The notes beneath the pieces were generated by a model. The model saw nothing but the letters and a program-made list of their open reading frames with translations. It searched no databases and had not been told where the DNA came from. A stretch of 64,000 nucleotides of DNA from Oxalobacteraceae bacterium (GTDB lineage Bacteria; Pseudomonadota; Gammaproteobacteria; Burkholderiales; Burkholderiaceae_D): contig JAIXYM010000104.1 of the NCBI GenBank assembly GCA_027490255.1, positions 1-64,000 on the forward strand, written 5' to 3'. Below, piece by piece: positions 27,478-36,256 of the stretch. The position numbers and the translations under genes were made by a program. Each line of letters starts with the position of its first letter. Position 1 is the first letter of the stretch.

Positions 27478-27894
27478 CTAACTCGCGAAAGGATTGAGGC
27501 ATTGAACCCCGGTGCCACCGAAATCTGCCGTGTTCCGGGTAACGACCACCAGGCCGTTTACTAGCGCCGTAGCGGCGATCTGTTTGTCGATCGGATTTTC
27601 CGGATGAGGTGCACACAGTCGCCCCCAGACCTGGGCGGTATCCGTGTCAAATTCCAGTATTTTTTCTTTGTAATCCTGCAGGAGCATGTTCAACCAAGTC
27701 TCCAGCAATTGCGCCTGATGGGTATCACCTCTGTGACGGATCAGTTCTACACCTCGCCTGAGCTCTCCAATCGTCACCGATGACAAATACAGCTGACGAT
27801 CAGGGCTAGATTGTTGAAAAAAAGAAATGACTCCCTGATTCGCGCGGTCCTTCTTGCGGATTTCGCTGATGACATTCGTGTTAATCAAATACAT
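27478..27894 (-). CDS. vapC: VapC-like PIN-domain toxin, first catalytic Asp changed to Asn
   Basis: Toxin-type PIN ribonuclease of 138 residues paired with a FitA/VapB antitoxin. Start MYLINTNVISEI, where the family normally reads L-D-TNV: the first metal-binding Asp is Asn here. Other elements are kept: SSVTIGELRRGVELI (conserved Glu), PENPIDKQIAATALVNG (Asp), VVVTRNTADFGGTGV (Asp). ATG 27894 matches the family N-terminus; the frame extends further but without support. It overlaps the antitoxin gene by 14 nt, as usual. Activity may be weakened or lost. Confidence 0.88.
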   Translation of the reverse strand: MYLINTNVISEIRKKDRANQGVISFFQQSSPDRQLYLSSVTIGELRRGVELIRHRGDTHQAQLLETWLNMLLQDYKEKILEFDTDTAQVWGRLCAPHPENPIDKQIAATALVNGLVVVTRNTADFGGTGVQCLNPFAS

Positions 27895-28114
27895 GAGCAC
27901 GCTCGCTATCCTGAACCCGCTCAAAATCGGCATCGATGCCGACATCAGGAATACTCGCCAGTGCCTCGGCCAGAGTGCGTTTTTTAGGGCGTGATAGCGC
28001 ATCGAAAAGAATCTGCCGATGCTCTGCCTCTGCGCTCACGCCACGAGCTCCAGCCCGCTCTTTCAGCATTGCGACAAGGGCTTCATCCACATTTCTGACC
28101 AGTAAATTTGCCAT
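27881..28114 (-). CDS. vapB: FitA/VapB-type ribbon-helix-helix antitoxin
   Basis: Protein of 77 residues that would bind DNA through MANLLVRNVDEALVAMLKERA, the ribbon-helix-helix of FitA-like antitoxins, and neutralise the toxin through its C-terminal tail (LAEALASIPDVGIDADF). GGAGG lies just before the ATG at 28114. The gene precedes and overlaps the toxin gene. Autoregulation by the toxin-antitoxin complex is typical for the family. Confidence 0.88.
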   Translation of the reverse strand: MANLLVRNVDEALVAMLKERAGARGVSAEAEHRQILFDALSRPKKRTLAEALASIPDVGIDADFERVQDSERAHVFD

Positions 28115-28394
28115 GATTTGCCTCCGGCCAAATAGACGATAGCAATGATAGCGTTTTGGGGAAATGAGGGCAACTTCGGAGTCGGACAAAAATTCCCGCT
28201 ACCACTTCTCGGCCCTAGAAAACTGTCCACAAGTTGAGTGGATAAGTCTGTGGACGACTTGTATCAAGAGTTGGCAAGTGATTGATTTTTATTGAATTTC
28301 TTGAGATGAGGGAAATCAAGGCAAGCAGTGGATTTCTTTTGCGTTAATAAATGCTTGCAGGACGTATCAGAGGTCTGGTATCGTTGAACCTAAA

Positions 28395-28409
28395 TGCGAA
28401 TCATTCTCG
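28395..28409 (+). promoter_or_regulatory. Fur box upstream of the second TonB receptor
   Basis: TGCGAAT-C-ATTCTCG matches the 7-1-7 Fur consensus (TGATAAT-N-ATTATCA) at 10 of 14 positions. It lies 37 nt before the receptor start, consistent with iron repression. Confidence 0.7.
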
Positions 28410-28445
28410 TTAATATTTATTTCGTAATCCCGGGAGTTCTGTTTC

Positions 28446-30599
28446 ATGTTTCAGCCGTATTTTGCCGGTGCAACGCCAACCCATTCAAGAGCGGATAAGC
28501 GCATTTGTCTGGCCATGGCGCCCATCGCGGCAGCAGTTTGCGTTTTGTTATCCCTATCTACCGATGCGATTGCAGAGGTAACAACCGATCGGGAATTGCC
28601 GCGGGTTGATGTCATTGGCAATTCGCTCAATGTGTTGAAGCTGCCCGGTTCGGCCACTGTGGTTGACGCGGCCACCCTGGAGGAGAGCCGTGTTTTTAAT
28701 GTGAACGAGGCATTGCGCAAGGTGCCCGGCATCCATGTGCGTGAGGAAGAAGGTGTCGGTTTGAGGCCGAATATCGGCATGCGGGGCATGAACCCCACGC
28801 GCTCTACCAAGACGCTCCTGCTGGAGGACGGGTTACCGCTCTCATTCGCACCCTATGGCGACAATGCGAGCTACTACCATCCGCCCATCGATCGTTACGA
28901 ATCCATCGAAGTCAGCAAAGGTAGTCAGGTGATACGTTTTGGTCCGCAGACGGCGGGTGGTCTTATCAACTACATCACGCCCGAGCCGCAACAGCAGATC
29001 GGGGGCACCGTTGGTATTTCGGGTGGAACACGTGGCTACCTGAATGGCCATGTGATGGTGACGGGTAACGGTGCGATTGCGGACTTTTATCACAAGGAAT
29101 CCGATGGCGCACGTGAGAACATGCGCAGCCGTTTGGATGATGTGAATTTCAAGTGGGCGCGGCAACTCAATGATGACCACAAGCTGGTATTGCGGGCTAC
29201 GCATTTCAGGGAATATTCGCAGCTGACTTATTCTGGACTGACGCAGGCTGAGTTCGAAGCCAACGCGCGCCAAAATCCATTCAAAAATGATTTTTTCGAT
29301 GCCAACCGCACTGGTATGTCGGCCACACATGAGTGGCGGATAAGTGCAGATCAGAGATTGGTCACTAGCGTTTACGGTGCGTATTTCGACCGTGACTGGT
29401 GGCGGCAAGCTTCTTCGACAACGGATTGTCGAGTCAATGCGGCTGGAAACGATTTTACCTTGAGTACCCTAGCAAATTGTCAGGTAGATGGTCGTCTTCG
29501 TGCCTACACCACGCTAGGTATTGATAGTCGTTTGTTTCATAAGCACTCCGCTTTTGGTTTGCAGAATGACTTGGAGATCGGAGCGAAGTTCCAGTCCGAA
29601 ACGCAAAAGCGTCGGCAGGAGCGGTACTCTTCTTACACAAATTTTGTGTCCAAGAGTGGTATGAGTCTCATCGAAAATCAAGATCGTCGAGCTGATGCTG
29701 TATCGGCATTTGCCTCTAATCGCATGCAGTTAAATGATCGTCTCGCTGTGACACCTATCATCCGAGTTGAACACATTAAATACCAGCGTGACGTATTCAC
29801 GAATGGCACCTCCGGAAGCAGCAACTTTACAGAATTCGTTCCAGGTATTGGAGCCACCTATCAACTGGATGCTACCTCTCAGTTGTACGGTGGACTTCAC
29901 AAAGGTTTCAGTCCGCCGCGGGTTGAGGATGCTATTAGTGGGACCGGCGGCTCGGTAAATCTCAACGCCGAGAGTAGTGTGAATGCGGAGCTTGGTCTGC
30001 GTTCATCCCCTGTCAAAGATATTAGTTTTGATGTCGCCGTATTTCGCAATAATTTTAGTAATTTGGTTCAAGTGGGTAGTATTGCCGGTGGCTCTGCTCC
30101 TTACTCCGAAGGCAAAGCATTGTTTCAGGGGTTTGAAATGGCTGGGCAGGCAGATCGCCTGACCAGTGCTGTCGATGGAAACCTATTCGCTCGCGTTGCT
30201 TATACCTGGCTGCCTATGGCAGAGCAGAAATCTGCATTTTCCAGCACCGCTGGTACGGGCGCTGTTGGCAAGCGCTTGCCATATACGCCAGAGCAGTTGC
30301 TAACACTCACGCTGGGCTACCGTGCTCCCCAGTTTTGGAATGCACGATTCGAATATGTGTATGTTGGCCGTCAGTTTTCAGATTTTGATAACACGCTCAC
30401 GCCGTCAGCTAATGGGCAGGAGGGTTTGATTTCTAGTGCCACCGTGCTGAACGCAGTTGCAAACTACACCGTTGGAAAAACAACCTTCTTCATCGCCGGG
30501 AAAAATCTCGCCGATAAAACCTATATCGTCGATCGCACGCGCGGTATTCAGGTCGGCATGCCACGCACCGTTCAAGTGGGGATGAAATACGCGTTTTAA
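28446..30599 (+). CDS. FecA-like TonB-dependent siderophore receptor
   Basis: Outer-membrane receptor of 717 residues, probably for a ferric chelate such as ferric citrate. A long N-terminal signal ends near STDAIA. The TonB-box region PRVDVIGNS and the plug follow: MRGMNPTRSTKTLLLEDGLP and EVSKGSQVIRFGPQTAGG. The barrel ends VQVGMKYAF with terminal Phe. No N-terminal signalling domain. It is related to the receptor at 5709-7886, sharing the GLNP/GMNP-R-S-TLLLEDG and FAPYGD wording. GGGAG precedes the ATG. The Fur box upstream supports an iron role; there is no transporter next to it. Confidence 0.92.
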   Translation: MFQPYFAGATPTHSRADKRICLAMAPIAAAVCVLLSLSTDAIAEVTTDRELPRVDVIGNSLNVLKLPGSATVVDAATLEESRVFNVNEALRKVPGIHVREEEGVGLRPNIGMRGMNPTRSTKTLLLEDGLPLSFAPYGDNASYYHPPIDRYESIEVSKGSQVIRFGPQTAGGLINYITPEPQQQIGGTVGISGGTRGYLNGHVMVTGNGAIADFYHKESDGARENMRSRLDDVNFKWARQLNDDHKLVLRATHFREYSQLTYSGLTQAEFEANARQNPFKNDFFDANRTGMSATHEWRISADQRLVTSVYGAYFDRDWWRQASSTTDCRVNAAGNDFTLSTLANCQVDGRLRAYTTLGIDSRLFHKHSAFGLQNDLEIGAKFQSETQKRRQERYSSYTNFVSKSGMSLIENQDRRADAVSAFASNRMQLNDRLAVTPIIRVEHIKYQRDVFTNGTSGSSNFTEFVPGIGATYQLDATSQLYGGLHKGFSPPRVEDAISGTGGSVNLNAESSVNAELGLRSSPVKDISFDVAVFRNNFSNLVQVGSIAGGSAPYSEGKALFQGFEMAGQADRLTSAVDGNLFARVAYTWLPMAEQKSAFSSTAGTGAVGKRLPYTPEQLLTLTLGYRAPQFWNARFEYVYVGRQFSDFDNTLTPSANGQEGLISSATVLNAVANYTVGKTTFFIAGKNLADKTYIVDRTRGIQVGMPRTVQVGMKYAF

Positions 30600-30626
30600 T
30601 CGTTTAACGAGCTGTTACTGAGCCAC

Positions 30627-30685
30627 ACCCGCTGCTGCGTCCGTTTTGATCTCCTCTTTTCGGATATAGCAGCGGGTATTTTTTT
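30627..30685 (+). terminator. Long-loop intrinsic terminator after the receptor
   Basis: ACCCGCTGCT (30627-30636) pairs perfectly with AGCAGCGGGT (30668-30677), followed by ATTTTTTT. The 31-nt loop contains an inner TCCG/CGGA pair. Confidence 0.85.
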
Positions 30686-30690
30686 GGCGT

Positions 30691-31005
30691 TCAGCGTTCG
30701 TTTTCAGGGAAGCAGTACGTTGGCATCTCGCAATCCGCGCAGGCACACTGATGGCGTACAAACGCCATGCACTTGCCCGGTCCGCGTGTTTCTATCATGC
30801 CCTGTGTGATGGGATTGGATGGCTGGCTGCATTCGGCTTTCAGACGCAATTCGAGTGCAGCTTTTTGATCTGCGCTTAGCTTGCCTGTACGGGCGGCGTG
30901 AATGAATTCCATTCTCCCGCCGTTCTCTATCGCCATTTGCGGATTTCCCGCAACTGCACTTAGGCAAAGAAATACGGTGAGAGTCAGCGCCAGTATTTTT
31001 TTCAT
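30691..31005 (-). CDS. Small secreted cysteine-rich protein, unknown
   Basis: Product of 104 residues with a Sec signal (MKKILALTLTVFLCLSAVA). The mature part carries seven cysteines, most of them clustered at the end (KCMAFVRHQCACADCEMPTYCFPE), which suggests disulfides or metal binding. No family recognised. It ends a minus-strand group cytochrome c, flavocytochrome c flavoprotein, this gene, with 3 nt to the flavoprotein, so a role in periplasmic sulfide oxidation is possible but inferred from position only. Confidence 0.75.
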   Translation of the reverse strand: MKKILALTLTVFLCLSAVAGNPQMAIENGGRMEFIHAARTGKLSADQKAALELRLKAECSQPSNPITQGMIETRGPGKCMAFVRHQCACADCEMPTYCFPENER

Positions 31006-31008
31006 CGA

Positions 31009-32280
31009 CTACTCCAGCATGTCGGACCAGATGGTGCGCGCCCAATTATTTGCATAGCTGCCCTCGCGTTCAGTTGGACCTGCGCTCACGCCGCCGGAAC
31101 CAGCGACGACTTTAAAGGTGCGCTCCGTAGTCACATATTCATGCACGCTAGCCACATGAACGACATGCTTGTCGTCGACGAAGCTGTAGCAAGTATTGGT
31201 GAGCATCGGCTGCGGGTTGTGATTCATGCCCCCCAGCTGCGCGACAATCGCAGCCGCAGCCACCTTGGCATGGTTGTTTGCCATATGACCGCTCTTGGGC
31301 ATCAGTGGAGCCACCTGAATCGAATCACCGATGACGAACACATCCTTTGCAACTGCCGATTCGAAGGTCTGGTAGTTCACCCCGCACCAGCGGTTGTTGG
31401 CCATATTTGCCAACCCAGTTCGCTGTGCTATCACCCCGGCGCGCATGGCGGGTAGTGCATTGATGACGTCGGCTTTGACATCGCCCTGCACATCAAACTT
31501 GATCAGACCGTCATTGGGCGACACTGCAATCGCCTTGTGTTGATTGCGGTATTCGATGATGTCCTTGTATTGCTCTGCCCAGACTTTTTTGAACAGACCC
31601 GGTTTCGAGACCACGTCCTGATTCGCATCCAGCACCAGCACTTTGCTTTTCGGTTTGAATTTGCTGAAGTACCACGCCACCTGACAGGCGCGCTCATACG
31701 GTCCCGGCGGGCAGCGGAAGGGCGCCTCGGGAATCGTAATCGCGTACACGCCACCATCCGGCATTGCTTCCAATTGCTTGCGCAGTGCCAGTGTCTCAGG
31801 ACCGGCTTTCCAAGCCTGCACGATCTGTCCCGAGGCATAGGCATCGGAAAGACCATCAATGCTGTTCATATTGAGATCGATACCTGGGGAGACCACCAGC
31901 TTGTCGTACGACAGCGTGTTGCCACTTGCCAGTGCCACTGTGCGTGCAGTGGTATCGATGGTTATTGCATAGTCTTGCGCAACCGTGATGCCGTGATTTT
32001 TAGTGAGCGTCGCATAGGGGCGACTGATTTCGGCGATTTTGCGACTGCCGCCAATCACGAGATTGGACAAAGGGCAGGAAATGAAGTCTTTATTGGGTTC
32101 GACCAGCGTGACATCAATCTGCCGATCCGAGAGCATGCGTATGTATTTCGCAGCGGTGGCGCCACCATAACCGCCGCCAATGACGACAACCTTGGCACCG
32201 CGCATCGCGCGCGCCGGGACGCTGCTTCCAATCAGTGCCAGCGCAGCGCCAGCCTGCAAAAATGATCTGCGGTCCATCAT
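31009..32280 (-). CDS. fccB: Flavocytochrome c sulfide dehydrogenase, flavoprotein subunit
   Basis: Periplasmic FAD protein (423 residues) that oxidises sulfide to sulfur or polysulfide and reduces a partner cytochrome c. Tat signal MDRRSFLQAGAALALIG; FAD-binding VVVIGGGYGGATAAKYIR; active-site cysteine regions FRCPPGPYERACQVAW and TNTCYSFVDDKH; late FAD motif VFVIGDSI. I start at the first of two adjacent ATGs (32280), 6 nt after GAGG. The partner cytochrome gene is 7 nt upstream. soxCDYZ lie just beyond on the opposite strand. SoxF is an alternative name. Confidence 0.93.
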   Translation of the reverse strand: MMDRRSFLQAGAALALIGSSVPARAMRGAKVVVIGGGYGGATAAKYIRMLSDRQIDVTLVEPNKDFISCPLSNLVIGGSRKIAEISRPYATLTKNHGITVAQDYAITIDTTARTVALASGNTLSYDKLVVSPGIDLNMNSIDGLSDAYASGQIVQAWKAGPETLALRKQLEAMPDGGVYAITIPEAPFRCPPGPYERACQVAWYFSKFKPKSKVLVLDANQDVVSKPGLFKKVWAEQYKDIIEYRNQHKAIAVSPNDGLIKFDVQGDVKADVINALPAMRAGVIAQRTGLANMANNRWCGVNYQTFESAVAKDVFVIGDSIQVAPLMPKSGHMANNHAKVAAAAIVAQLGGMNHNPQPMLTNTCYSFVDDKHVVHVASVHEYVTTERTFKVVAGSGGVSAGPTEREGSYANNWARTIWSDMLE

Positions 32281-32287
32281 GCGCGCC

Positions 32288-32614
32288 TCAAGGTTTCTGA
32301 TTGGCGAAATAATCCGCCATCTGTTTGACTTGTTCGTCGGTATAGCCTTTGGCGATCTGATGCATGATCGTCGCCTCACGAGTGCCGGCTTTGAAAGCCT
32401 GCATTTGTTCGATGAGATAGGCGCTGGGCCGACCCGCCAGCCCGGGTACGCTCGTGTCCTTCAGGCTTTTGCCCTGCGTGCCGTGACAGTTGGCGCAGGT
32501 GGCCGCGAGGCTTTGCGTATAGAGGATCTGGGCGTCTGCGGCATAAGCTGCGCCACTTGTCATGATGAGGTAGAGGCCGGACACCAGGCTGGTCCGGAAA
32601 ATCTTGATAGGCAT
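32288..32614 (-). CDS. fccA: Class I cytochrome c, partner of the flavocytochrome c flavoprotein
   Basis: Periplasmic single-haem cytochrome of 108 residues. Signal peptide MPIKIFRTSLVSGLYLIMTSGAAYA; haem site CANCHGTQGKS; Met ligand likely in ATIMHQIAKGYTDEQ; C-terminal helix QMADYFANQKP. AGGAG lies before ATG 32614; the open frame upstream has no support. It is cotranscribed with the flavoprotein (7-nt gap) and probably accepts its electrons. Unlike the dihaem FccA of purple sulfur bacteria it has one haem, as in SoxE-type partners. Confidence 0.88.
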   Translation of the reverse strand: MPIKIFRTSLVSGLYLIMTSGAAYAADAQILYTQSLAATCANCHGTQGKSLKDTSVPGLAGRPSAYLIEQMQAFKAGTREATIMHQIAKGYTDEQVKQMADYFANQKP

Positions 32615-32814
32615 CTGCTGTCTCCTGCAGTCCGCGTGCTGCGCGCTTGGTTTAAATTTTGTTGAGGCGATGATGCGCTCGCTAGTCCCGATTGATTGTA
32701 CCCGCAAAAATTTGCGCTGCTATACTCGGGCGCTGAAATCTTGGAGAGGTCATGCGCTAATTTGGTGGATGACTTTCCCCAAGCACCTGTGCAGGCTATC
32801 CGGAGACATCTCAG

Positions 32815-33207
32815 ATGAAAAAAATGCTGTTGGTCCTGCTGTTGGCTACCCTCACTGCGAGCGTGCATGCCGAATGGACTCGGATCGATTATCCCTCCAA
32901 AGCCTTTGTGCTCTATGTGGAAAACGACACTCTCGAGAAGCCGAGCCCCACCTCCGTTAAGCTCTGGCACCTCATGGACTATGCCGAGCCACAGAGCCTT
33001 GAAGGCCGTCCATTCCAATCGATCAAGGCGCGTGATGAGTACGACTGCAGCCGCGGCGTGCGTCGCGATCTGATGCACCTCTGGCATTTCGGGAATATGG
33101 CCGACGGCACCTTGCTCAAGGCTGCGTACAAACCCGGCTCATGGTCTGCCCCAGCGGCGGGCAGCATTGAAGAGGCGCTCATGCGCCTAGCTTGTCCGAA
33201 GAACTAA
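32815..33207 (+). CDS. Surface-adhesin E-like secreted protein
   Basis: Product of 130 residues with a signal peptide (MKKMLLVLLLATLTASVHA) and a compact domain resembling the surface-adhesin protein E group: WTRIDYPSKAFVLYVENDTL, SVKLWHLMDYAEPQ, then KARDEYDCSRGVRRDL with the characteristic D-C pair, and a final Cys (LACPKN). Function in this context is unknown. It is the first gene on the plus strand before soxCDYZ, ending 14 nt before the soxC ATG, so it may be cotranscribed with them. Confidence 0.75.
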   Translation: MKKMLLVLLLATLTASVHAEWTRIDYPSKAFVLYVENDTLEKPSPTSVKLWHLMDYAEPQSLEGRPFQSIKARDEYDCSRGVRRDLMHLWHFGNMADGTLLKAAYKPGSWSAPAAGSIEEALMRLACPKN

Positions 33208-33221
33208 CGCTCGTTATATCG

Positions 33222-34580
33222 ATGGGACCCAAAGGTAAACCGGGTCGGCTGCAGCCCGCACCGGAAAATTTCCTCAGCGCTGATTTGATTGATCAAATCA
33301 GCAAGCAGGGGCTCGACAATTCCCGCCGTCAGTTTCTACGTCAGAGCTTCGCGACGGCGAGTGCAGCGCTGGTCTCCGGGGGCGCACTGGCGGCGGCCGA
33401 TCATCCGGGTGCGGCTGGTGAAGAGGCCATCATTCAGCTGCCACAGCACAGCAAAACGCTCGGCAATCCCGTTGCGCATCTGCCTTACGGTCTGCCATCG
33501 AAACATGAAGCCTATCTGCAGCGCCGTGAATCACCCGGCCTGACGCGTCGTCGCGAGAGCAGTATTGCTTTTACGCCGCTGCAGGGGCTGTTCGGCATCA
33601 TCACGCCGAGTGGTCTGCATTTTGAGCGACATCATGCAGGCTGGCACGATATCGATCCTGCGTCGCATCGTTTGATGATCAACGGGCTGGTTGCTACGCC
33701 CAAGGTGTATACCCTAGGCGAACTGATGCGTCTGCCTTCTGTGTCGCGCATGCACTTTATCGAGTGTGGTGCGAATACGGCGATGGACTGGGCCAATCCC
33801 GCGGTGCCCTCGGTGCAGTACACGCATGGCATGCTGTCCTGCTGCGAATTCACCGGCGTGCCGCTGTCGCTCTTGCTGGAAGATTGCGGTATTGATAAAT
33901 CGGCTGCGAAATTTGTTCTGGCTGAGGGCGCTGACGGCGCGAGCCTCACCCGCTCTATACCCATCGAATTCGCGCTCGACGATGTGATCGTTGCCTGGGG
34001 CATGAACGGCGAAATGCTCCGTCCTGAAAATGGCTATCCGCTTCGGTTGATAGTGCCCGGGGCGCAGGGTGTGTCATGGGTCAAGTGGCTGCGCCGTATC
34101 GAAGTAGGTGATGCGCCTTTTGCGACACGCGAAGAATCAACGCAATACATCGACTTGATGCCAGATGGTTTGTCGCGTCAGTACACGCTGATACAGGAAT
34201 GCAAATCTGTCATTACCTCACCATCGGGTGGGCAGCGTCTGCTGGATCGTGGTTTTTATAACATCACGGGTTTGGCCTGGTCAGGTCGTGGTCGCATTGC
34301 GCGGGTGGATGTATCGGTCGATGGCGGGCGTAACTGGACCACGGCGAGACTGGAGTCGCCTGTGTTGCCAAAATGTCTAACGCGTTTCAATCTTGATTGG
34401 GAGTGGCAGGGCAAGCCCGCGCTCTTGCAATCACGTGCAGTTGACGAGACTGGTTACGTGCAGCCTAAAATCAGCGAGTTGCGCTCAGTGCGTGGCACGC
34501 GTTCGGTGTATCACAACAATGCCATTCAATCCTGGCGGGTTGAGGCAGCGGGCGAGGTCATCAATGTTCAGATCTCTTAG
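33222..34580 (+). CDS. soxC: Sulfite dehydrogenase-type molybdoprotein SoxC
   Basis: Periplasmic molybdenum subunit of the Sox sulfur dehydrogenase SoxCD, which oxidises the sulfane sulfur bound to SoxY. At 452 residues it matches SoxC length. Tat signal SRRQFLRQSFATASAAL about 35 residues in; Mo-ligand Cys in MHFIECGANT; PGAQGVSWVKWLRRIEV; C-terminal dimerisation domain with VDVSVDGGRNWTTA. Start ATG 33222 gives a normal N-terminus; an upstream TTG at 33192 would overlap the previous gene. The 3' end overlaps soxD by 17 nt. Confidence 0.92.
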   Translation: MGPKGKPGRLQPAPENFLSADLIDQISKQGLDNSRRQFLRQSFATASAALVSGGALAAADHPGAAGEEAIIQLPQHSKTLGNPVAHLPYGLPSKHEAYLQRRESPGLTRRRESSIAFTPLQGLFGIITPSGLHFERHHAGWHDIDPASHRLMINGLVATPKVYTLGELMRLPSVSRMHFIECGANTAMDWANPAVPSVQYTHGMLSCCEFTGVPLSLLLEDCGIDKSAAKFVLAEGADGASLTRSIPIEFALDDVIVAWGMNGEMLRPENGYPLRLIVPGAQGVSWVKWLRRIEVGDAPFATREESTQYIDLMPDGLSRQYTLIQECKSVITSPSGGQRLLDRGFYNITGLAWSGRGRIARVDVSVDGGRNWTTARLESPVLPKCLTRFNLDWEWQGKPALLQSRAVDETGYVQPKISELRSVRGTRSVYHNNAIQSWRVEAAGEVINVQIS

Positions 34581-35304
34581 TGCTTCGTTGCTGATAGGAC
34601 TTCTGTGTGTCACCGACATGGCGAGCGCAGAACTATTTCCGAACGTTGGACGGCGTGCGAGTGTGGCCGAAGTGTCTGCCTGGGATATTGATGTGCGCCC
34701 GGATTTCAAGGGTTTGCCGTCGGGTTCAGGCAGTGTCAGGCAGGGTGAGAAACTCTGGGAGTCCAAATGCGCTAGTTGTCATGGTGCGTTCGGCGAATCT
34801 CCCTCGGTTTTCCCACCGCTGATCGGTGGCACGACGGCGAAAGATATGGAGCGTGGTCGCGTCGCAGCGCTGAGTGTTTCCAGTGAAAATGCGAAGACCA
34901 CGATCATGAAACTGGCGACGGTATCCACCTTATGGGATTACATACGACGTGCCATGCCCTTTGATGCACCCAAGAGCCTTTCAGTCGATGAAGTCTATGC
35001 TGCCACCGCTTTCCTGCTGCATCTCGCTGATGTGGTGCCCGCTGATTTCACGCTTTCCGAACGGAATATCGCTCAGGTGCAGGCCAGAATGCCCAATCGC
35101 GATGGCATGAGCACAAAGCATGGCATGCTCGAAGTCAAAGGAAAGCCCGATGTGATTAGCGAGGCCTGCATGCGAGATTGCAAGGTCAACGAAAAGTCGT
35201 TGGTGGTGCTGCCAGTCTCGGTCAATGGTTTAAATGGGAATCTCGCTGAACAGAATCGGCCGTATGGCTCGATACGCGGCATTGATACCAGTCGCTTTAA
35301 ATAG
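34564..35304 (+). CDS. soxD: SoxD cytochrome c subunit of sulfur dehydrogenase
   Basis: Periplasmic cytochrome of 246 residues that takes electrons from SoxC. Signal peptide MFRSLSASLLIGLLCVTDMASA; haem site CASCHGAFGESP near residue 75; SVDEVYAATAFLLHLADVVP. Only one CxxCH is present, whereas the Paracoccus SoxD has two haems, so this is the short monohaem form. A second Cys pair (EACMRDC) lacks His. GAGG precedes ATG 34564. It overlaps soxC by 17 nt. Confidence 0.9.
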   Translation: MFRSLSASLLIGLLCVTDMASAELFPNVGRRASVAEVSAWDIDVRPDFKGLPSGSGSVRQGEKLWESKCASCHGAFGESPSVFPPLIGGTTAKDMERGRVAALSVSSENAKTTIMKLATVSTLWDYIRRAMPFDAPKSLSVDEVYAATAFLLHLADVVPADFTLSERNIAQVQARMPNRDGMSTKHGMLEVKGKPDVISEACMRDCKVNEKSLVVLPVSVNGLNGNLAEQNRPYGSIRGIDTSRFK

Positions 35305-35389
35305 GGCGAATAGGACCCTACTGATTCAGTGGCACAATGCGCGTCTTGAGCCGACGGTTTTGCGTCGGCATTATTTTCGGGAGACAGGT

Positions 35390-35926
35390 GTGAAGCAGAG
35401 CCGGCGCGATGTCATGCGCATTTCCTCGGGTTTGGCGCTGGCTTTTTCCGCGGGCATCCTCAAGCCTTCGGACGTGTTTGGCCAGCAGGTACCTTGGGGA
35501 TCCGACTGGAATGGTGCTGTTTATTCCGCAAAAAGTCTCGAGGCTTTTGTCTATGCCATGAATGGCGACACGACGACGGCCAATACGCCACGTAATGTCA
35601 CGCAGCGTGGCCAGGTCCCGGGGCTGAGTCTGGCCAAAGAAAATGATCTGATCATCGAAGCGCCAGAACTGGCTGAAAACGGCACCAACGTTCCGATAAC
35701 CTTGACGAGCAAAATACCCAACACGGATTTTATTGCGCTCATTGCCGACCATAACCCCAACCCCGTCTGCGTGGGATTCAATGTGATGCCGGGTACCGAG
35801 CCCTACTATTCGGTCAGAATCAAAGTGGCAGAAACATCAGCGATCATCGCCGTAGCTCGCTCCGAGGGAAAGTGGTACTACACGCTCAAAGATATTACGG
35901 TCATGCTGGGCGGGTGTCTCGGATGA
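35390..35926 (+). CDS. soxY: SoxY sulfur carrier, C-terminal GGCLG variant
   Basis: Periplasmic carrier (178 residues) that holds sulfur intermediates on a C-terminal Cys swinging arm, as a heterodimer with SoxZ. Tat signal KQSRRDVMRISSGLALAFSAG; mature part with PELAENGTNVPITLTSKIP typical of SoxY; end VMLGGCLG. The reference ending is GGCGG; here Leu replaces the fourth residue. The start is GTG 35390, preceded by GGGAGA; the longer frame upstream has no signal peptide at its N-terminus. soxZ follows 15 nt downstream. Confidence 0.9.
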   Translation: MKQSRRDVMRISSGLALAFSAGILKPSDVFGQQVPWGSDWNGAVYSAKSLEAFVYAMNGDTTTANTPRNVTQRGQVPGLSLAKENDLIIEAPELAENGTNVPITLTSKIPNTDFIALIADHNPNPVCVGFNVMPGTEPYYSVRIKVAETSAIIAVARSEGKWYYTLKDITVMLGGCLG

Positions 35927-35941
35927 CAGGGGAGAGCAGAC

Positions 35942-36256
35942 GTGGCGGCTGAGCCAATGCGCGTGCGCGCGGTACAAGATGGTGAGCTCATCGAAGTCAA
36001 AATTTTGATGAAGCACCGAATGTTGAGTCGGCTGAGCTGGAACAGTCGCGGTCAGTTCATCCTCCCGCATTTCATCCAAACGGTTCGTGGTTACTGTAAT
36101 GATAAGCAAGTGCTCTACGTACATTTCGGCGGCTCGGTTGCGCGTGATCCGTATTTTTCATTCAGATTTCGGGGTGGGAAAAAAGGCGATCGTATTGTGA
36201 TCAGCTGGATTGATACCGAGGGTGTCACGCGCACGGACGAAACTATCGTCACCTGA
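35942..36256 (+). CDS. soxZ: SoxZ, partner of the SoxY sulfur carrier
   Basis: Small immunoglobulin-like protein of 104 residues, no signal peptide; it is exported in complex with SoxY. Landmarks: MRVRAVQDGELIEVKILMKHRM, FIQTVRGYCNDKQVLYVHFGGSVARDPYFSF, GGKKGDRIVISWIDTEG. Start codon GTG with GGGGAGAG upstream. It is the last gene of the sox group; soxA, soxX and soxB are not in the window. Confidence 0.92.
   Translation: MAAEPMRVRAVQDGELIEVKILMKHRMLSRLSWNSRGQFILPHFIQTVRGYCNDKQVLYVHFGGSVARDPYFSFRFRGGKKGDRIVISWIDTEGVTRTDETIVT

Noticed and set aside
32815-36256. Complete thiosulfate-oxidising Sox operon
   Set aside because: soxA, soxX and soxB are not present in the window.
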